Assembly: GCA_016271365.2 (NCBI GenBank)
Contig: CM057452.1
Location: 1,243,005,001 to 1,243,069,000, forward strand
Origin: Neoceratodus forsteri
Taxonomy: Eukaryota > Chordata > Ceratodontiformes > Ceratodontidae
Length of the DNA: 64,000 bases
Reading direction: 5' to 3'
Part shown: in pieces, positions 1 to 11,185 of the stretch
Numbering within the stretch: the stretch's first letter is position 1
Layout: every line of letters starts with the position of its first letter
Notes under the pieces: model-generated
Database searches by the model: none
Seen by the model: the letters and a program-made list of their open reading frames with translations, nothing else
What the model was told of the DNA's origin: nothing
Program-made: the position numbers and the translations under genes

Positions 1-85
1 GGAGGGCTGCACACACTGACCCTTGCGATGTTGTTGCTTGCTGTAGGGGGGAGGGCTGCACAATCAGACCCTCGCGACCTCCGTT
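1..85. repeat. 50-bp direct duplication at window edge
   Basis: The block starting GGAGGGCTGCACA at position 1 recurs at 51, with CCCTTGCGA and CCCTCGCGA in matching places. Only two units are visible because the window starts here, so this may be the end of a longer tandem array. No coding potential is evident. Confidence 0.5.
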
Positions 86-119
86 CTTGGTCCCAACTGT
101 GGACTGGAGTCACCACTGC

Positions 120-935
120 CAGATTTCACTTTTGGGGGAACTGGGAGAGCATGAGGGAATGGTTGAGGATTTTGGTTAGTGGGAGCAGGACTTCATCAAT
201 GGTGAGGGTGAGAAGTTTCATATCCAGTGAATCGCCACTGACCCCAGGCTTTCCAAGCACTTTAAAAATGTGTTTTTTAGCTAGGCTTTCTGGGATTGCT
301 TTGAAATGGAAAGGAGGGTACCCTGGTGGCAAACCTGAACTAACAGGAGCTGGGTTGACTGTGGTGGGATCAAAATAGTTAGGGGGCAGCACAAGACTAA
401 GGTCAGCAAAAGTGATGTTAAATGCATTGGCAATGATTATGTGGTCAAGAGTGATGGTACTATCTACAGTATTTTCAACATTGTGGGTGTTTTTTGTGAT
501 CCTTTCCGTTACTTCAGCAAGGTTATGCCAGAATTTACTCCCATCATTCCAGGTGCTGGCTAATGCATTCCTGTAATAGTTAGCCATCTCATGGCAGATT
601 GCTCTGGTACATGCATTCCTTGCTGTTTTGTAGGCCTGGATATCAGTCTGGGTGCCAGTAGTCTAAGCACAATACCAGAGCTGGTCTCAAGATTTTATTT
701 GTGTAAGGAGGCCTAGTGTCATCCATGAGTTATTGATACCCTTGATCTCACACTTCTTGAACGGAGCATGAACATCGCAGGCTGAGATAAAACAGGTGAT
801 AAAGTATTCAAGTGCTATGTCTACAGCGGGGGCTATATCAGTTGGTGACCAGTCACCAATGATGTGCTTCTTAACTTGCTCTGCATTTTCAAATGAAGTA
901 ATATGATTAAATGCAGCACAAAAAAAGAGCATGGC
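120..935 (-). pseudogene. Rex1-like LINE ORF2 fragment (endonuclease-RT linker region)
   Basis: On the minus strand two open stretches (about 587-126 and 941-687) align by eye with the linker between endonuclease and reverse transcriptase of the longer Rex1-like element at 19261-23803. Shared landmarks are ALEYFI with spaced charged residues, LPP followed by NYF or DFF, and SLDMKLLTLTIDEV against TLDLKILSLTLDEV. The two copies differ at many residues, so they belong to different subfamilies. Neither the endonuclease nor the RT catalytic motifs are present. The piece is truncated at both ends and carries a frame break near 590-690. Its product would have acted in LINE retrotransposition; it is a dead fragment. 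Confidence 0.7.
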
Positions 936-2169
936 CACCAATTAAAAAATAAATACTCCACTGCTGAGGAGGAAACAAAATCAGACTAGATCACACCGGG
1001 TACAGTTGAACTTAGATTTAGTAGCAGGCAATGACAGCAAGGTGTTAATAGGATCTCAGGACTGGCAGAACTATAGAAACAGAACTATAAAAACAGCAAT
1101 AAAAAGAAAGGACTCAACTTTTTATTTGTAAAACAATATTTATTTACTGTAAACACTTGGTTTAGAGAATGTGCCTTTCGAGAGGTACCGCTCAGTAAAT
1201 TGAATAACAGGTACAATATAATCAACAGTGCCACCTGGTGCATCGCAACAGACATTGATGGAGATTCAGTTAATTGAACAGCACCATCTGGTGCATTATA
1301 ACAGAGTTCATAGGGATTCAATTAATTAAGGGCTTAGGGAATACTGCAGACCACACTACCGTACCGCCACATTAATGAGGTCATGCTCGGTATAACTCTT
1401 GCTAATACTGCATCTGCTGAGGTCCTGCGCAACTTTTGAGTAGTAACCACTGTATGCTGGGAGTATATTGTTGTGATGGAGGAACTTAAATAAAGTAATT
1501 ACATTATTTGACATTATTTTATTTTTGTGCATTTTCACACACCCCCACCAAATGAATCCTGGACCCATTTTATAATCACAGTAAGACACTCCAAGTTGTG
1601 CTTTGTAGTAGGTTACTGGCACTTTTCAGGTGGTTGAAGTCACTTAGTGATGCCTCCTGCCATTATCCCACCACAACACACACCCTGCAATGTATTTTTG
1701 CTTAATTATACAGACACTAGTATCCCAATCCTTTAGTTGTAAGTACAAAGTACCGTATATCTGTTAATAAATTTCCTTTTTATTTAAAAGGATATTCACA
1801 ACAAAAAAATCTACATTTAGGCATCACCTAGGATTGACTGTTAATGCCATAAAGGAAAGAAAATGCAATGTTAGTGAAAAGATTTCCTAAAGCCTTTGTG
1901 AATATGTGGCATGGGGTTTCTTAGACTTTGAGCCACCATGCAATGTGACATTGACATTCTCCTTACTTTGGCACATTCTCTCCAAGCACTTGTGTGTGAG
2001 TATTTTTTTGCTCCAGGAAAGACAATGTTGAAGGTAAAGCAACACCAGTGCTGTGTCGCATGATCATTCAAAACCGAACAAACATGACACCACAGATTCA
2101 CAGTGGTCATGGCAAAAATGTTTTACCCATGCATTGGTTTTCCTAACTTTAATGGTTTTAGGGTTAGCC
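936..2169. other. AT-rich intergenic stretch, no gene seen
   Basis: No supported ORF. A 53-bp imperfect duplication lies around 1221-1300, where CCACCTGGTGCAT and CCATCTGGTGCAT start 53 bases apart. The rest shows no recognisable element. Confidence 0.4.
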
Positions 2170-2397
2170 CTAACTGATACATGGAGCAGCCTACCTCAGG
2201 AAGTGGTGGATATGAATACAGTGCAGGGTTTCAACAGGCATGGGAAAGGCATAAGGGTGCAATGCAGATAAGTATGAATAGATAGGCCATTGACCGAGTA
2301 AAGGCCTGTGGCACATTCATAAGGAGTAAAAATAAGCAGACTGGATGGGCCTTGCGGTCCTTATCTGCCGTCAACCTCTATGTTTCTATGTTTCTTT
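2170..2397 (+). mobile_element. CR1 LINE 3'-end fragment
   Basis: The sequence encodes the typical end of CR1 ORF2, WSSLPQEVVDMNTVQGF followed by a degraded Lys/Arg-rich tail. Next comes the shared 3' UTR: GCAGACTGGATGGGCC, TGCGGTCCTTATCTGCC and a CTATGTTTCTATG tail. It nearly matches the end of the CR1 copy at 37165-39742 (AWNGLPQEVVDMNTVQGF). It is heavily 5'-truncated, as is usual for CR1 retrotransposition. Confidence 0.85.
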
Positions 2398-2865
2398 ACC
2401 TAAGCATGCCACTTGCAAATAATAGAGTAATAAAATTGAGCTAGGTATGGGAGAGTGATCACTAGACACTAGGACACCACCCCAGATGTGCAGTATACAT
2501 GTGTTTGGAAAAAGTTCTGACAGCACTCCTGAGGACAGTAAATAAAAAAATATATATTTTCTTATTTTATTGATTTCCTTAGAAGCTGTCCAGACCATGC
2601 TTTTAAGGGTATAATGTAATTAAGATTCAATGCAGACCATTGACTTGTGTTATTGTTCACACAACAAACCCAGTTAATTAGGTTCATGTGCATGAGCTGT
2701 CACACAATTAACACATAAAAATAAACCATTTTATTGACGAAACAATCAATGCCCAAAGAAGTACCTTATCCCTTTTCCACAATATACAGTTCTAATTGTT
2801 TAATATTTCTTATCATATCTGAAGATGTATCTCCTAAACACATCCTAAAAAACAAACTCAGGCAA
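2398..2865. other. AT-rich spacer, nothing recognised
   Basis: No ORF, RNA gene or repeat boundary could be supported between the CR1 tail and the start of repeat family F. Confidence 0.35.
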
Positions 2866-3585
2866 GAGCTGATGGGGATGCAGTTGAGGAATTTGGAGTA
2901 AAATATTGAAAATTGGTATTTTAGTATGTTTACACCACATTTTCAACATAGCCTTGTTATCACCCTGTTTCATGAAGAAGGGCAGAGAAAATATTCAACA
3001 CCTGGTCTAAAGGTTATTTATGTGCAGGGACTGAAAAATCAACTTTCAGGATGCAGAAACACATTTTGGGCAGGAGTTGAAAAATAAGAGCTATCACATT
3101 CATGAGGTGCTGTAAAGAAATGGCTATGTTAATAGCCTTCTTATGACGCCACCTCATGAATAAGGTCAGAGAAAATTTTGACCAGGATTTAAAAAATGAC
3201 AGCTGTCACATTTTTGAGGTGCTGTAAAGATATGGCTATGGTGCAATTGTGGGTTAAACTATTGAACATTACCAAAGTTACGAGCCTGCATTCACAAAAT
3301 TCAATGTAGTCACATAACTTTATAGTTTTTTTTAAATAATTTTTCACCAGATTTTCAACATAGTATTCTTATGACCCCACCTCATGAACAAGGGCAGAGG
3401 AAATTTTCAACTCCTGCCTGAAAGGTGATTTCATGCAGGTACCACAAAATCATGTTTTGAGATGTAAAAAAAAAAGCATTTTGGCCAGGATTTGAAAACT
3501 GACAGCTGTCACATTCATGAGGTGTTGTAAACATATGGCTATGCTGTAAATTTAGGGTAAAAATATTGAAAGTTATCAAAGTTAA
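2866..3585 (+). repeat. Repeat family F, left part (about 300-bp degenerate tandem units)
   Basis: At least two diverged units share TTTTCAACATAG, CCTCATGAA, GACAGCTGTCACATT, CATGAGGTG and AAAATATTGAA in the same order. The same order of motifs appears at 8028-8460 and 40835-42600. The block ends at AAAGTTA, where the CR1 at 3586 begins. After the CR1, at 8026, it resumes with TTACTAGCCTGCGTTCACAA. In an uninterrupted unit (about 3270-3300) the join reads AAAGTTACGAGCCTGCATTC. The two flanks are therefore halves of one array. Confidence 0.75.
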
Positions 3586-3674
3586 AAACATAGAAACATA
3601 GACTATGATGGCAGATAAGGACGGCTTGGCCCATCTAGTCTGCCCCTTTCCCTACCTATTGGATAATCTGCAGA

Positions 3675-6609
3675 TCCTAGTTAACCAACAGCCTACTTCC
3701 TCCTACCCCCCTCCAGAATTGCCTTATGTTTGTCCCATGCATTCTTAAATTCCCCCATGACCTCCTCAGGAAGACCATTCTATGCATCCACCACCCCCCC
3801 ATGAAAAGATACTTCCTCACATTTCCCCTGAGTAGTCCCCCTTCTGTCTTAAAATTGTGGCCCCTTGATTCTGCACATCTCTTTTTCTGAAAGATGCTAT
3901 CCTCTTGGACTTTGTTGATTCCCTTGAGGTACTTGAAAAGTTCTACCATGTCCCCCTGTCCCTCCATTCCTCAAGGGTATACTTATTAAGTTCCTTCAGT
4001 CTCTTTTCATATGGCTTCTGGTGCAGACCCTGCACCATTTTAATTGCCCTCCTGTGGACTGCCTCCATCATGTCTATGTCCTTGTGGAAGTGGGGTCTCA
4101 GAACTGCACACATTACTCCAGATGGGGTCTCCCCAACTGCCTGTATAGAGGGATAACAACTTCCTGTTTTCTATTGGTGATACCTTTCCTTCTGCATCCC
4201 AGTATCCCCCCAACCCTCCTTACTGCCTTCTCAGATTGCTTGCCTACCTTTAGGTCATTTGATATGACTACTTCAGATCCTGTTCCATTTATGTTGTTGT
4301 TATTACCCCCCCATCCTACTGTGTACGCTTCCCCTGGGTTTTTCTTTCCCAGGTGCATTACTTTGCACTTCTTTGCAATGAATCTAAGCTGCCATACTTT
4401 GGACTGCACCTCCAACCTTACCAAGTCCCTTCTCATCCTTTCCACACCCCCCCATTGTGTATCAACCCTGTTGCAGATGTCTGTGTCATCTGCAAAGAGG
4501 CATACTTTTCCTTCTAGTCCCTCCACAATGTTACCTATAAAGACATTAAAAAGGACTGGTCCCAGTACTGAACCCTGTGGTACCCCACTAGTAATCCCAC
4601 CTTCTTCAGAGTGGACTCTGTTTATTATTGCCCTTTGTGTTCTGTTGTCCAGCCAATTTTTTGTACCCATGCTATCACCATGGGACCCACTCCCAGGCTG
4701 ACTAACTTGTTTATTTATATTTTGTGTGGGACTGTGTCAAATGCCTTGCTAATGTCTAGGTCGGTCATGTCCACAGCCCTTCCCTGGTTTACAACTTTAG
4801 TCACCCAGTCAAAGAAATCTATTAGACTCCTCTGACATGACCTTCTCACTGTGAATACATGTTGCCTTGGGTCCTGTGCCCCACTGGCCTCAAGGTACTC
4901 AACAATTCTTTCTTTCTTTCAGAAGCAATTCAATAATTTTCCCTACCACTGAGCTCAAAATAACAGGTCTGTAGTTTCCCATCTCTGCCTTGCTCCCATT
5001 TTTGTGAAGGGAAATCACATCCATCTTCCTCCAGTCCTTAGGTACCACACCATCCTCCCATGATTTGTTAAAAATGGTAGTCAGTGGTATCACTAGTTCT
5101 CCCCTTAGTTCTTTTAGAATTCTGGGGTGAATCCCATCAGGCCCCATTGCTTTGTCCACCTTCAGTTTTTGGTTTTCTTCCAGGACCCTTTCTTCTGTGA
5201 ATGGACTGGTATTGACCCCCCTATCCAGAGTGTTTCTATTGTTTGATTTAGGTACCTCCCCCTCTTCTTCTTTTCTGAATACTGAGCAGAAGTATTCCTT
5301 CAGTATCCCTTCTTTTTCACTGTCACCCTCTGCCCACCCTCTCCCCTTTAATTAGCCTCACTACCCCTTCCTTGGTCTTTCTTCACTCCCTAATGTATCT
5401 ATAAAAGGTTTTATACCCCCTCTTAACTGTGTTGGCTATCTTTTCCTCAGTTTGGGCCTTTGCTATTCTAACTGCTTTCCCTGCTTCCTTCTGCTTTTAC
5501 TGTTAGAGTTCTCTGTCCTGCTTCTTCTGTGGTTCTTTATACTTTCTGAATGCTGTCTTTTTCTTCCTAACCTTCCTCACCACCTCTTTTGAGAACCATA
5601 GTGTTTTTTTCTTTCGATTAGTTTTGTTTATTTGCTTCACAGAAAGGCTTGTTGCCTCTATGATGGCAGCTTTAATTTTCCCCATTGTTCCTCCATCACT
5701 GTTTTGTGCCTGTGTGCTACTGCTTTTCTGAGGTACTCTCCTATTTTGCCAAAGTCAACCCTCCTAAAGTCCAATATCCTCTCTTTTGTGTGTCTTGACT
5801 CTATGGCTGTGTTTATCATGAACCACACTATTTGGTGCTCACTTGTTCCCAGATTGCTACCCACTTCTAAATCTGAGATCCTCTGTCCATCTCCATTTGA
5901 GAGTACCAGGTCTATGATTGCTCTCTCTCAAGTGTGTTCCAATACTAACTGTCTGTAGGGCATTCAGAATGACCCTGCTCTTAGATGTGGCTGCAGCAAA
6001 ACTGTTCCAGGTAACATCTGGCACATTCAGGTCCCCCATCAACAGTATCTCCCCTTTTTCTGCAATTCTAAGTATTCCTTCTATTATTTTCTTGTCCATT
6101 GCCTCCCTCTGAGACAGGGGTCTGTATACAACCCCTGTTTAGATTATGGTGCCATTTTCTGTCTCCAGGGTGACCCACAGTGTCTCCTCGCCTCCCTGTT
6201 TACCCATTAGTGCCATTGCTTTGATTCCTTCCCTTATGTAAAGAGCTACTCATCCACCTTTTTTACCCTCCTTGTCCCTTCTGGAGATTGTGCACCCTGG
6301 TATGTTGACATCCAAGTCATGATTCTCTGTGTACCATGTTTCTGTGACTGCCACAATATCCAGGCATCCCTCTTCCATCAATACCACTAGTTCAGGGAGC
6401 TTGTTATCCAGACTATGAGCATTAGTACTCATTACCCTCCATTTTTTGATGGCCTTACTCCTTTTTGCCCCATCCCTGTCCATACTGTCTTTGCCTTTTA
6501 CTCCATTTAATCCTGTCCTATTCTCTATCAACTTCTCTACCTTGGTGTTTATCTCACTAACTACCCTGTTTTGTGGGAGGGGGGCAGGGATTTCCCTGCT
6601 CCTTTTCAA
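3675..6609 (-). pseudogene. CR1 ORF2 remnant: endonuclease and reverse transcriptase
   Basis: The order of domains on the minus strand is complete. The endonuclease starts at 6609 (NAHSLDNKLPEL, then TETW); GDLNVPDVTW lies near 6030 and SEHQIVWF near 5835. The usual forms are GDFN and SDH, so both are altered. RT blocks follow: GIHPRILKEL and NYRPVILSSVVGKI (5159-4899), DLDISKAFDTVPH (about 4760-4720), SGVPQGSVLGP and CLFADD (about 4590-4480), then the thumb and C-terminal ITNRKQEVVIPLYRQL and a truncated LFKYLKGINKVQ (3967-3677). The FADD active-site pair is intact. At least six frame changes split it, so it cannot make a full protein. Confidence 0.85.
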
Positions 6610-6624
6610 TACCTTTCCCTTTGA

Positions 6625-7480
6625 CTAGTTTAAATGCTTGCCAAGGAAGCATTTACATCTATCACCTAGGATCCTGGTTCCTCTTCTGGAGAGATGTAGA
6701 CCATCACACCTGTATAGGCCTGCGTCCCTCCAGGTGGAACCCCAGTCCCCAATGAAGCCAAAACCCTGAGCTCTGCACCAGTTTTTCAGCCATTCATTGA
6801 ATCCTATGGCACAGAGTACCCTAGCCTCACCCTTGCCATAGACATAAAGCACTTCCGAGAATGTTACCATGTGTGCTACCTGTCTATGGCCCCTCCCCAA
6901 CTCCTCAAACTCCTACTGCACTGCTCTAATCCCATTCCCAGCTAGGTCATTTGTCCCTAGGTGGACAATGATGCCCAGCTCTCTCTTGCCCATGCTGCTG
7001 CTTCTGCAATCCATAGGATTCACTTCCTGTCTCTCCCACCCATGGTGCCAGGCAGACACCTTACCTCCCTCCCCGTGTTCTACCCATTCTAACAATTGAG
7101 TCCCCACCAGGAGTTGTTTCCTTCCTCTGTGGGGTCCTGTGCCACCCTCCTATGGGTCTCCTTTGTAGACGTTCCCAGCATCCTCCTTGGTCTCCATTGT
7201 GGGTACCTCCATAGAAGAACCATGCTCCACCAGAACGGCTTATGAATTGTGTAGAGGAACAACTGGAGGGATGCACCTCTGCTCCACCACTCTCACCCCC
7301 CATGGGCAACCATGGTAAAACTGCTCCCCTTTCTTGACAACCTATGAGGCAGTGACAGTGGATCTTTTGGTCCCTGAGTGGTGCAGGAGGTTTCCCAAAC
7401 CCTTGCTAGGTTGACCTGAAGACAGGTAATCTCCTCCCTCAGACCAGAGAGGTGACTACAAATATGGCTGCATCACAGCA
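6625..7480 (-). pseudogene. CR1 ORF1 remnant with SGNH/GDSL-type esterase domain
   Basis: Three esterase blocks can be read on the minus strand. GGDSIVRM (about 7100) carries the nucleophile Ser block. IIVHLGTNDLAG (about 6990-6950) matches the GxND block. DGLHLSRRGTRIL (about 6700) carries the Asp-x-x-His block. Between them, NEWLKNWCRAQGFGFI is typical of this CR1 domain. CR1-family ORF1 proteins are known to carry such esterase domains; their exact role in retrotransposition is not settled. The N-terminal part (7480-7310) matches the ORF1 start of copy B at 17463. The reading frame shifts at least twice, near 7100 and 6905. ORF2 follows directly downstream. Confidence 0.75.
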
Positions 7481-7869
7481 TTCAGAACATCTCCTGGAAG
7501 ACTGTTGCACCACAGCCAGTGCATTGCATCACTCCCCATGTCTCTCTTCCTTCCTGTTTAATTTTTTTTTGTTAGTGTGTGCGAGTGTGTGCATGTGTTT
7601 TCCTCCTACACAGCATGCTGGGCTGTTAAGGATATGACAGGTGTATATCTTTTGCCTTTTTGAGGAAGTGATGTCAGATCCACTGGTATAAAGGAAATGA
7701 CACCCTTGGGTGCATTGAGTGAGGGGTAGGGTAGGCAGGACTAAGCCCGTGCCCTCCAGAAACAATAAGCTACAACTCTGACCCACTATCTCAGTGAGAA
7801 CTTTCCTTCCTTTCAGGAAGGCAACCTACACAACAATTTAACAGAAAATATACCCTGCAGAAAATAATT

Positions 7870-8027
7870 TCATCTGCTGCTCTCTTGGTTTTCCTTTCTT
7901 CTCTCCTGTCTTTTTCATTTTTCTGGCTCTGTCAGAATTTAAGGGCTTTGTGTGTGGGTAAGTCTAGGCAAGTCCTGCTTTCAGCTGCTGCTTTCTTGGC
8001 TTTCTGTTCTTCTCTCCTGTCTTCCTT
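7870..8027 (-). repeat. Duplicated segment in the CR1 copy A 5' UTR
   Basis: In element orientation, GACAGGAGAGAAGA followed by a CCAAGA-AGCAGCAG stretch occurs twice, about 110 bases apart (starting near 8023 and 7912). Tandem monomers in a LINE 5' UTR often hold promoter activity in other families; here that is an inference only. Confidence 0.5.
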
Positions 8028-8460
8028 ACTAGCCTGCGTTCACAAAATTCAACATAGGCTCATAACTTTGTTTTTTATTAATATTTTTACACCACATTTT
8101 CAATATAGCCATCATATGACCCCTCCCCATGAACAATGGTGGAGAAAAGTTCCAACTCCTGCCCAAAAGGTGATTTCACACAGCATCTGTGAAATCACCT
8201 TTTGGGACAGATTTACCTAACATCATTTATATTGTTGATGAGCTGGTGTCCCAAAACAGATGTTTTGAAAATTTGGGGTACAAATATTAAAAAAATGGCC
8301 AAGTTATGCTACTAAGTTCAAAGCCCCATTGAAATACATTGAACTGCATACCTGATTTCTTCAGTTAACAGTCCAGTGTTGAAGAATGAAGAGGTGTCTG
8401 CAGACCAGACAGGATTACAGCATTGGACCCCCAGATCGGTAAGTAAGGGCTTGGGTGGGG
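8028..8460 (+). repeat. Repeat family F, right part with a perfect 19-bp hairpin
   Basis: This continues the family F unit cut by CR1 copy A. It ends in a unit containing a perfect inverted repeat at 8162-8206: 19-base arms beginning CCCAAAAGGTGATTTC and a 7-base loop. The equivalent site in the other F array (about 42380-42420) keeps a degenerate version. The terminal part (ACAGTCCAGTGTTGAAG to 8440) also has a counterpart there near 42555-42600. Confidence 0.7.
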
Positions 8461-8559
8461 GCAAGGTGGTTGATACTGAGTGGGAGGGTCAGTTGAGGGG
8501 ACAAATTTGGCCACAAAAGACAGTGATGGATTGTTTTCTTTTTACATGATTTAAAAAAC

Positions 8560-8835
8560 AAAATAAAAACAACATGAGGCTGCAGATCACAACACTGGGG
8601 GGATTGGGCAGCACCCAGTGTCACTCTTATCTTTCTGGAGGGGTGGGGGCACTAAGAGGGAGGGTTGAGGGGGATAATAAAAATCACAGAGGAGTACTGA
8701 ATAGTGAGACTGGGGGATTGGGCATTCCCAGTATCACTCTAATTTTTCGGGGGGGGTATAGAAAAAAGGGGGCATGGAACACAGTCATGACTCTTGGGGG
8801 TTGGGCACCCCCAGTGTGACTGTTTTATTTCTGTG
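8560..8835 (+). repeat. G-rich short tandem subrepeats adjoining family F
   Basis: A roughly 100-base motif, GGGGGATTGGGCA followed by CCCAGTGT-CACTCT and a G-rich run, occurs about three times (near 8597, 8713 and 8797). A similar G-rich block with GGGGGATTGGGCAC follows the other family F array at 42930-43010. The block therefore belongs to the same composite repeat. Confidence 0.6.
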
Positions 8836-9150
8836 GAGGGTGCTGAAAGGGAGGGTCAAATGGAGGGGATATCTAGAATTTAAAAGACAAAAAAAGACTG
8901 TCAGTAATGGCACACTGTGCTGTGAACAAGATGGTCACTGCAGTCCACTGCGCATGCGCTAGTGGTTGCGCATGCACAGTAGACTGTGGAGGCCATCTTG
9001 CAGATGGTGGAGTGTGCTGTAACTACCGATTTTTTTTGTCTTTTATATAATAGATATCCCTCCACACGATCCTCCCTTTCAGCACCCACCACCTCACACC
9101 CCCCTCCACAAACCTAAGAGTGACACTGGAGATGCCCAATCCCCCAGTGT
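8800..9150. repeat. Foldback element, about 350 bp
   Basis: The left arm (8800-8961) and right arm (about 8968-9150) are reverse complements with some divergence. The paired landmarks run from GGGCACCCCCAGTGT at the outside, through GTGCTGAAAGGGAGG, GGATATCTA and AAAAGACAAAAAAA, to CTGCGCATGCGC at the centre. The loop is only a few bases. It has no coding capacity. It fits a non-autonomous foldback or MITE-like DNA, or an inverted duplication of the adjacent G-rich subrepeat. Confidence 0.75.
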
Positions 9151-11185
9151 CATGATCAGGATGCCCTCAATGTTTTGTTTAGTAAAAAATAATGCAGTGT
9201 GAGCAGAGTGCTCCTCAGACATGGAGGTGACTGTGACGCAACTTCAGCAGGTTGTTTGGTTGCAAAGAATGCAAGGAATGCAGAGTCCTTTTTTGAGAGC
9301 AAGAGGTCTGCAGGGCTCTTTCCAGTAAAGCCATAAAAACAAAATTTGCATCTTGTAAAACATATGAGAAATAAAATGGTCTTAAACGTCACAAAAAATA
9401 TAATAAAATGACAGTAGAATCTGAATCGTGCAGTAATGTGTACATTAATGTGCAGTCTGTGACCAGTGTTAACCTTTCAGACTACCTGTTTGATCCTTGC
9501 CCTTTTATAACAGTTAATTGAACAACAAACTTATGTTTTACATGTTTTTCTTCTGCACATATAGAAGTTCCCTTTCTAATAGAATGAATATGTATACACC
9601 ATAACTATTATCATTTTAATAGTTTAAAAGCTAAACAAATGTCAATATTTTAATTTCAAAGAGCACAAATGAAGTGTTTTCTCTAAAAATCTGCCATTCA
9701 GAATCAGCTGCTCAAATCAACTTTCAGTTTCTGTCAATCTGTTTTTGAAAGCAGATGATCAAGTAATTGCCATCACACCAAACCAACAGCAATCAAATAA
9801 TAGGGTTTAACATAGAATTGTCCAGCAACCCTGCTATGCAGGTATAATCAAGTCATAAGTCAATTAGTCAATCAATCAAGCAATGAAATCACTCAAAGAA
9901 TGAATAAATAAATAAATACAACAGTTTGGAAGTGCAGCCAATCATATTGTAGGTGTAGTTGGACCCCTGGAAAGTGATCACTTGTTACCATGCTTCATGA
10001 GGTGGGGAATGGTACAGGGTTCATGACTGTGTCCAGCCACTGTGGGCAAGCAGGGAGGTCCCTTAAACATGCTGCTGCAATAACTATATACACCACATAA
10101 AAGTGATTGTCCACTCAGGGAAGGTAGAGTCATACACAGTTAAGCAACAATGTACTCCAGGAAGGGTGTGGGTTGTTGTCAAATTTACCAATGGTCTGCG
10201 TGGTTTGCTGAGTTGCTTTAACCACATAAAAAGTGGGTAAATCCTACAACAACCCATACCCTGGAGTGCATTATTGCCATTATGCAAAGGAGAGCGTTTG
10301 AAATAAGAAAAAAGAATTTTGGTAAAATATATCTTAAATGCATTTTTGTAAATGATTTTTAAAACTTTTTCAATACCCTGCTTTGGTTTCTGCAAAATAT
10401 AGTTCTCCTGCAGTGGAAGGGCAAGAAGAACTCTTTAATAAGACCCCCCCCCCGCCCCCAGTTTTCTTCCAGTCAGTTACTGCATTTAGTTGTGGGGATT
10501 TTTTTTTACAGTAAAATTATGACCCTGACCTTGTGAGAGATTGCAGTGCTGAGTGATGGAAAGTGTCACAGGAGAGATGTAACTGGAAGGTAACACACAC
10601 TGTGATAATGAAGCACAGTGAGTGAAAGTGCAACATTCTTTTGTATTTTTTTAACTGAGGTAGAGTTGTGAGGAATTGAGAATGGCTATCACTGATGTGA
10701 TAGCTTCCAGTGGAGTTGTCAGGGTCAGTAAGGTGTGAGTGAGACAAGCAGGTGGGGAGGGAGAGACAGTCCCTATTAGTAATGTCACTGCTGGGGTGAG
10801 AAAGCTGCAATTATGGTGGCCTGGCTGGAGGAAATGCCACTATTTTGAAATGTTTCTTGCACTGAGCCAAATGAAGAAAGAGCTTGAGGGCTAATGTACA
10901 AAACATTCACTTGTAGTTCATTTCTGGTTTTAGCGGTGGGAAAATGGTAGCTGAAATGTTTTGTAAAAGGTAAGACAATGTAGTGATTTGTAATGATTTG
11001 TGTGAATGGTTCAGCTGGCACTTTTTGTGCATGGGCTGTCGAGAAATTTATCCACAGCTAAACATGCCAGTCAGCCAACTGGAATGCTGGATTCTTAATA
11101 CCCATTGTATAAATAAACATTTAATGGTTATATACAGATTAAAGATGCAGCAAAGTTTTACTTTGAATGCAGATTGCCTGAAAAA
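9151..11185. other. Intergenic DNA with one hairpin, no gene
   Basis: No supported ORF. AT-rich sequence with an (AATA)n patch near 9903-9920 and a C-run near 10444. A foldback at 10146-10276 is listed separately. The remaining open frames are short and show no family signature. Confidence 0.4.
10146..10276. repeat. Imperfect inverted repeat (hairpin), about 130 bp
   Basis: The left arm has TACTCCAGGAAGGGTGTGGG then TTGTTGT and ATTTACC. The right arm reads as its complement: GGGTAAATCC, ACAACAACCCATACCC, TGGAGTGCATT. Arms are about 40 bases with a spacer of about 40. No terminal duplication was recognised. Confidence 0.65.

Larger units (their letters stand above)
3586..8027 (-). mobile_element. 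Near full-length CR1-clade LINE (copy A)
   Basis: This is a minus-strand non-LTR retrotransposon of about 4.44 kb. In its own orientation it has a 5' UTR with duplicated GGAGAGAAGA-type segments (8027-7870), ORF1 (about 7480-6625), ORF2 (about 6609-3675) and a 3' UTR ending in a CTATGTTTCTATG-type tail at 3586. Both ends are fixed because it sits inside repeat family F, which continues on each side with at most a TTA duplication. Both ORFs are broken by several frameshifts, so it is inactive. Most CR1 copies in genomes are 5'-truncated, so a copy with its 5' region is useful for building a consensus. Confidence 0.85.

Noticed and set aside
4021..4701. 226-codon plus-strand open frame
   Set aside because: It is the antisense of CR1 copy A ORF2, whose RT motifs read on the minus strand.
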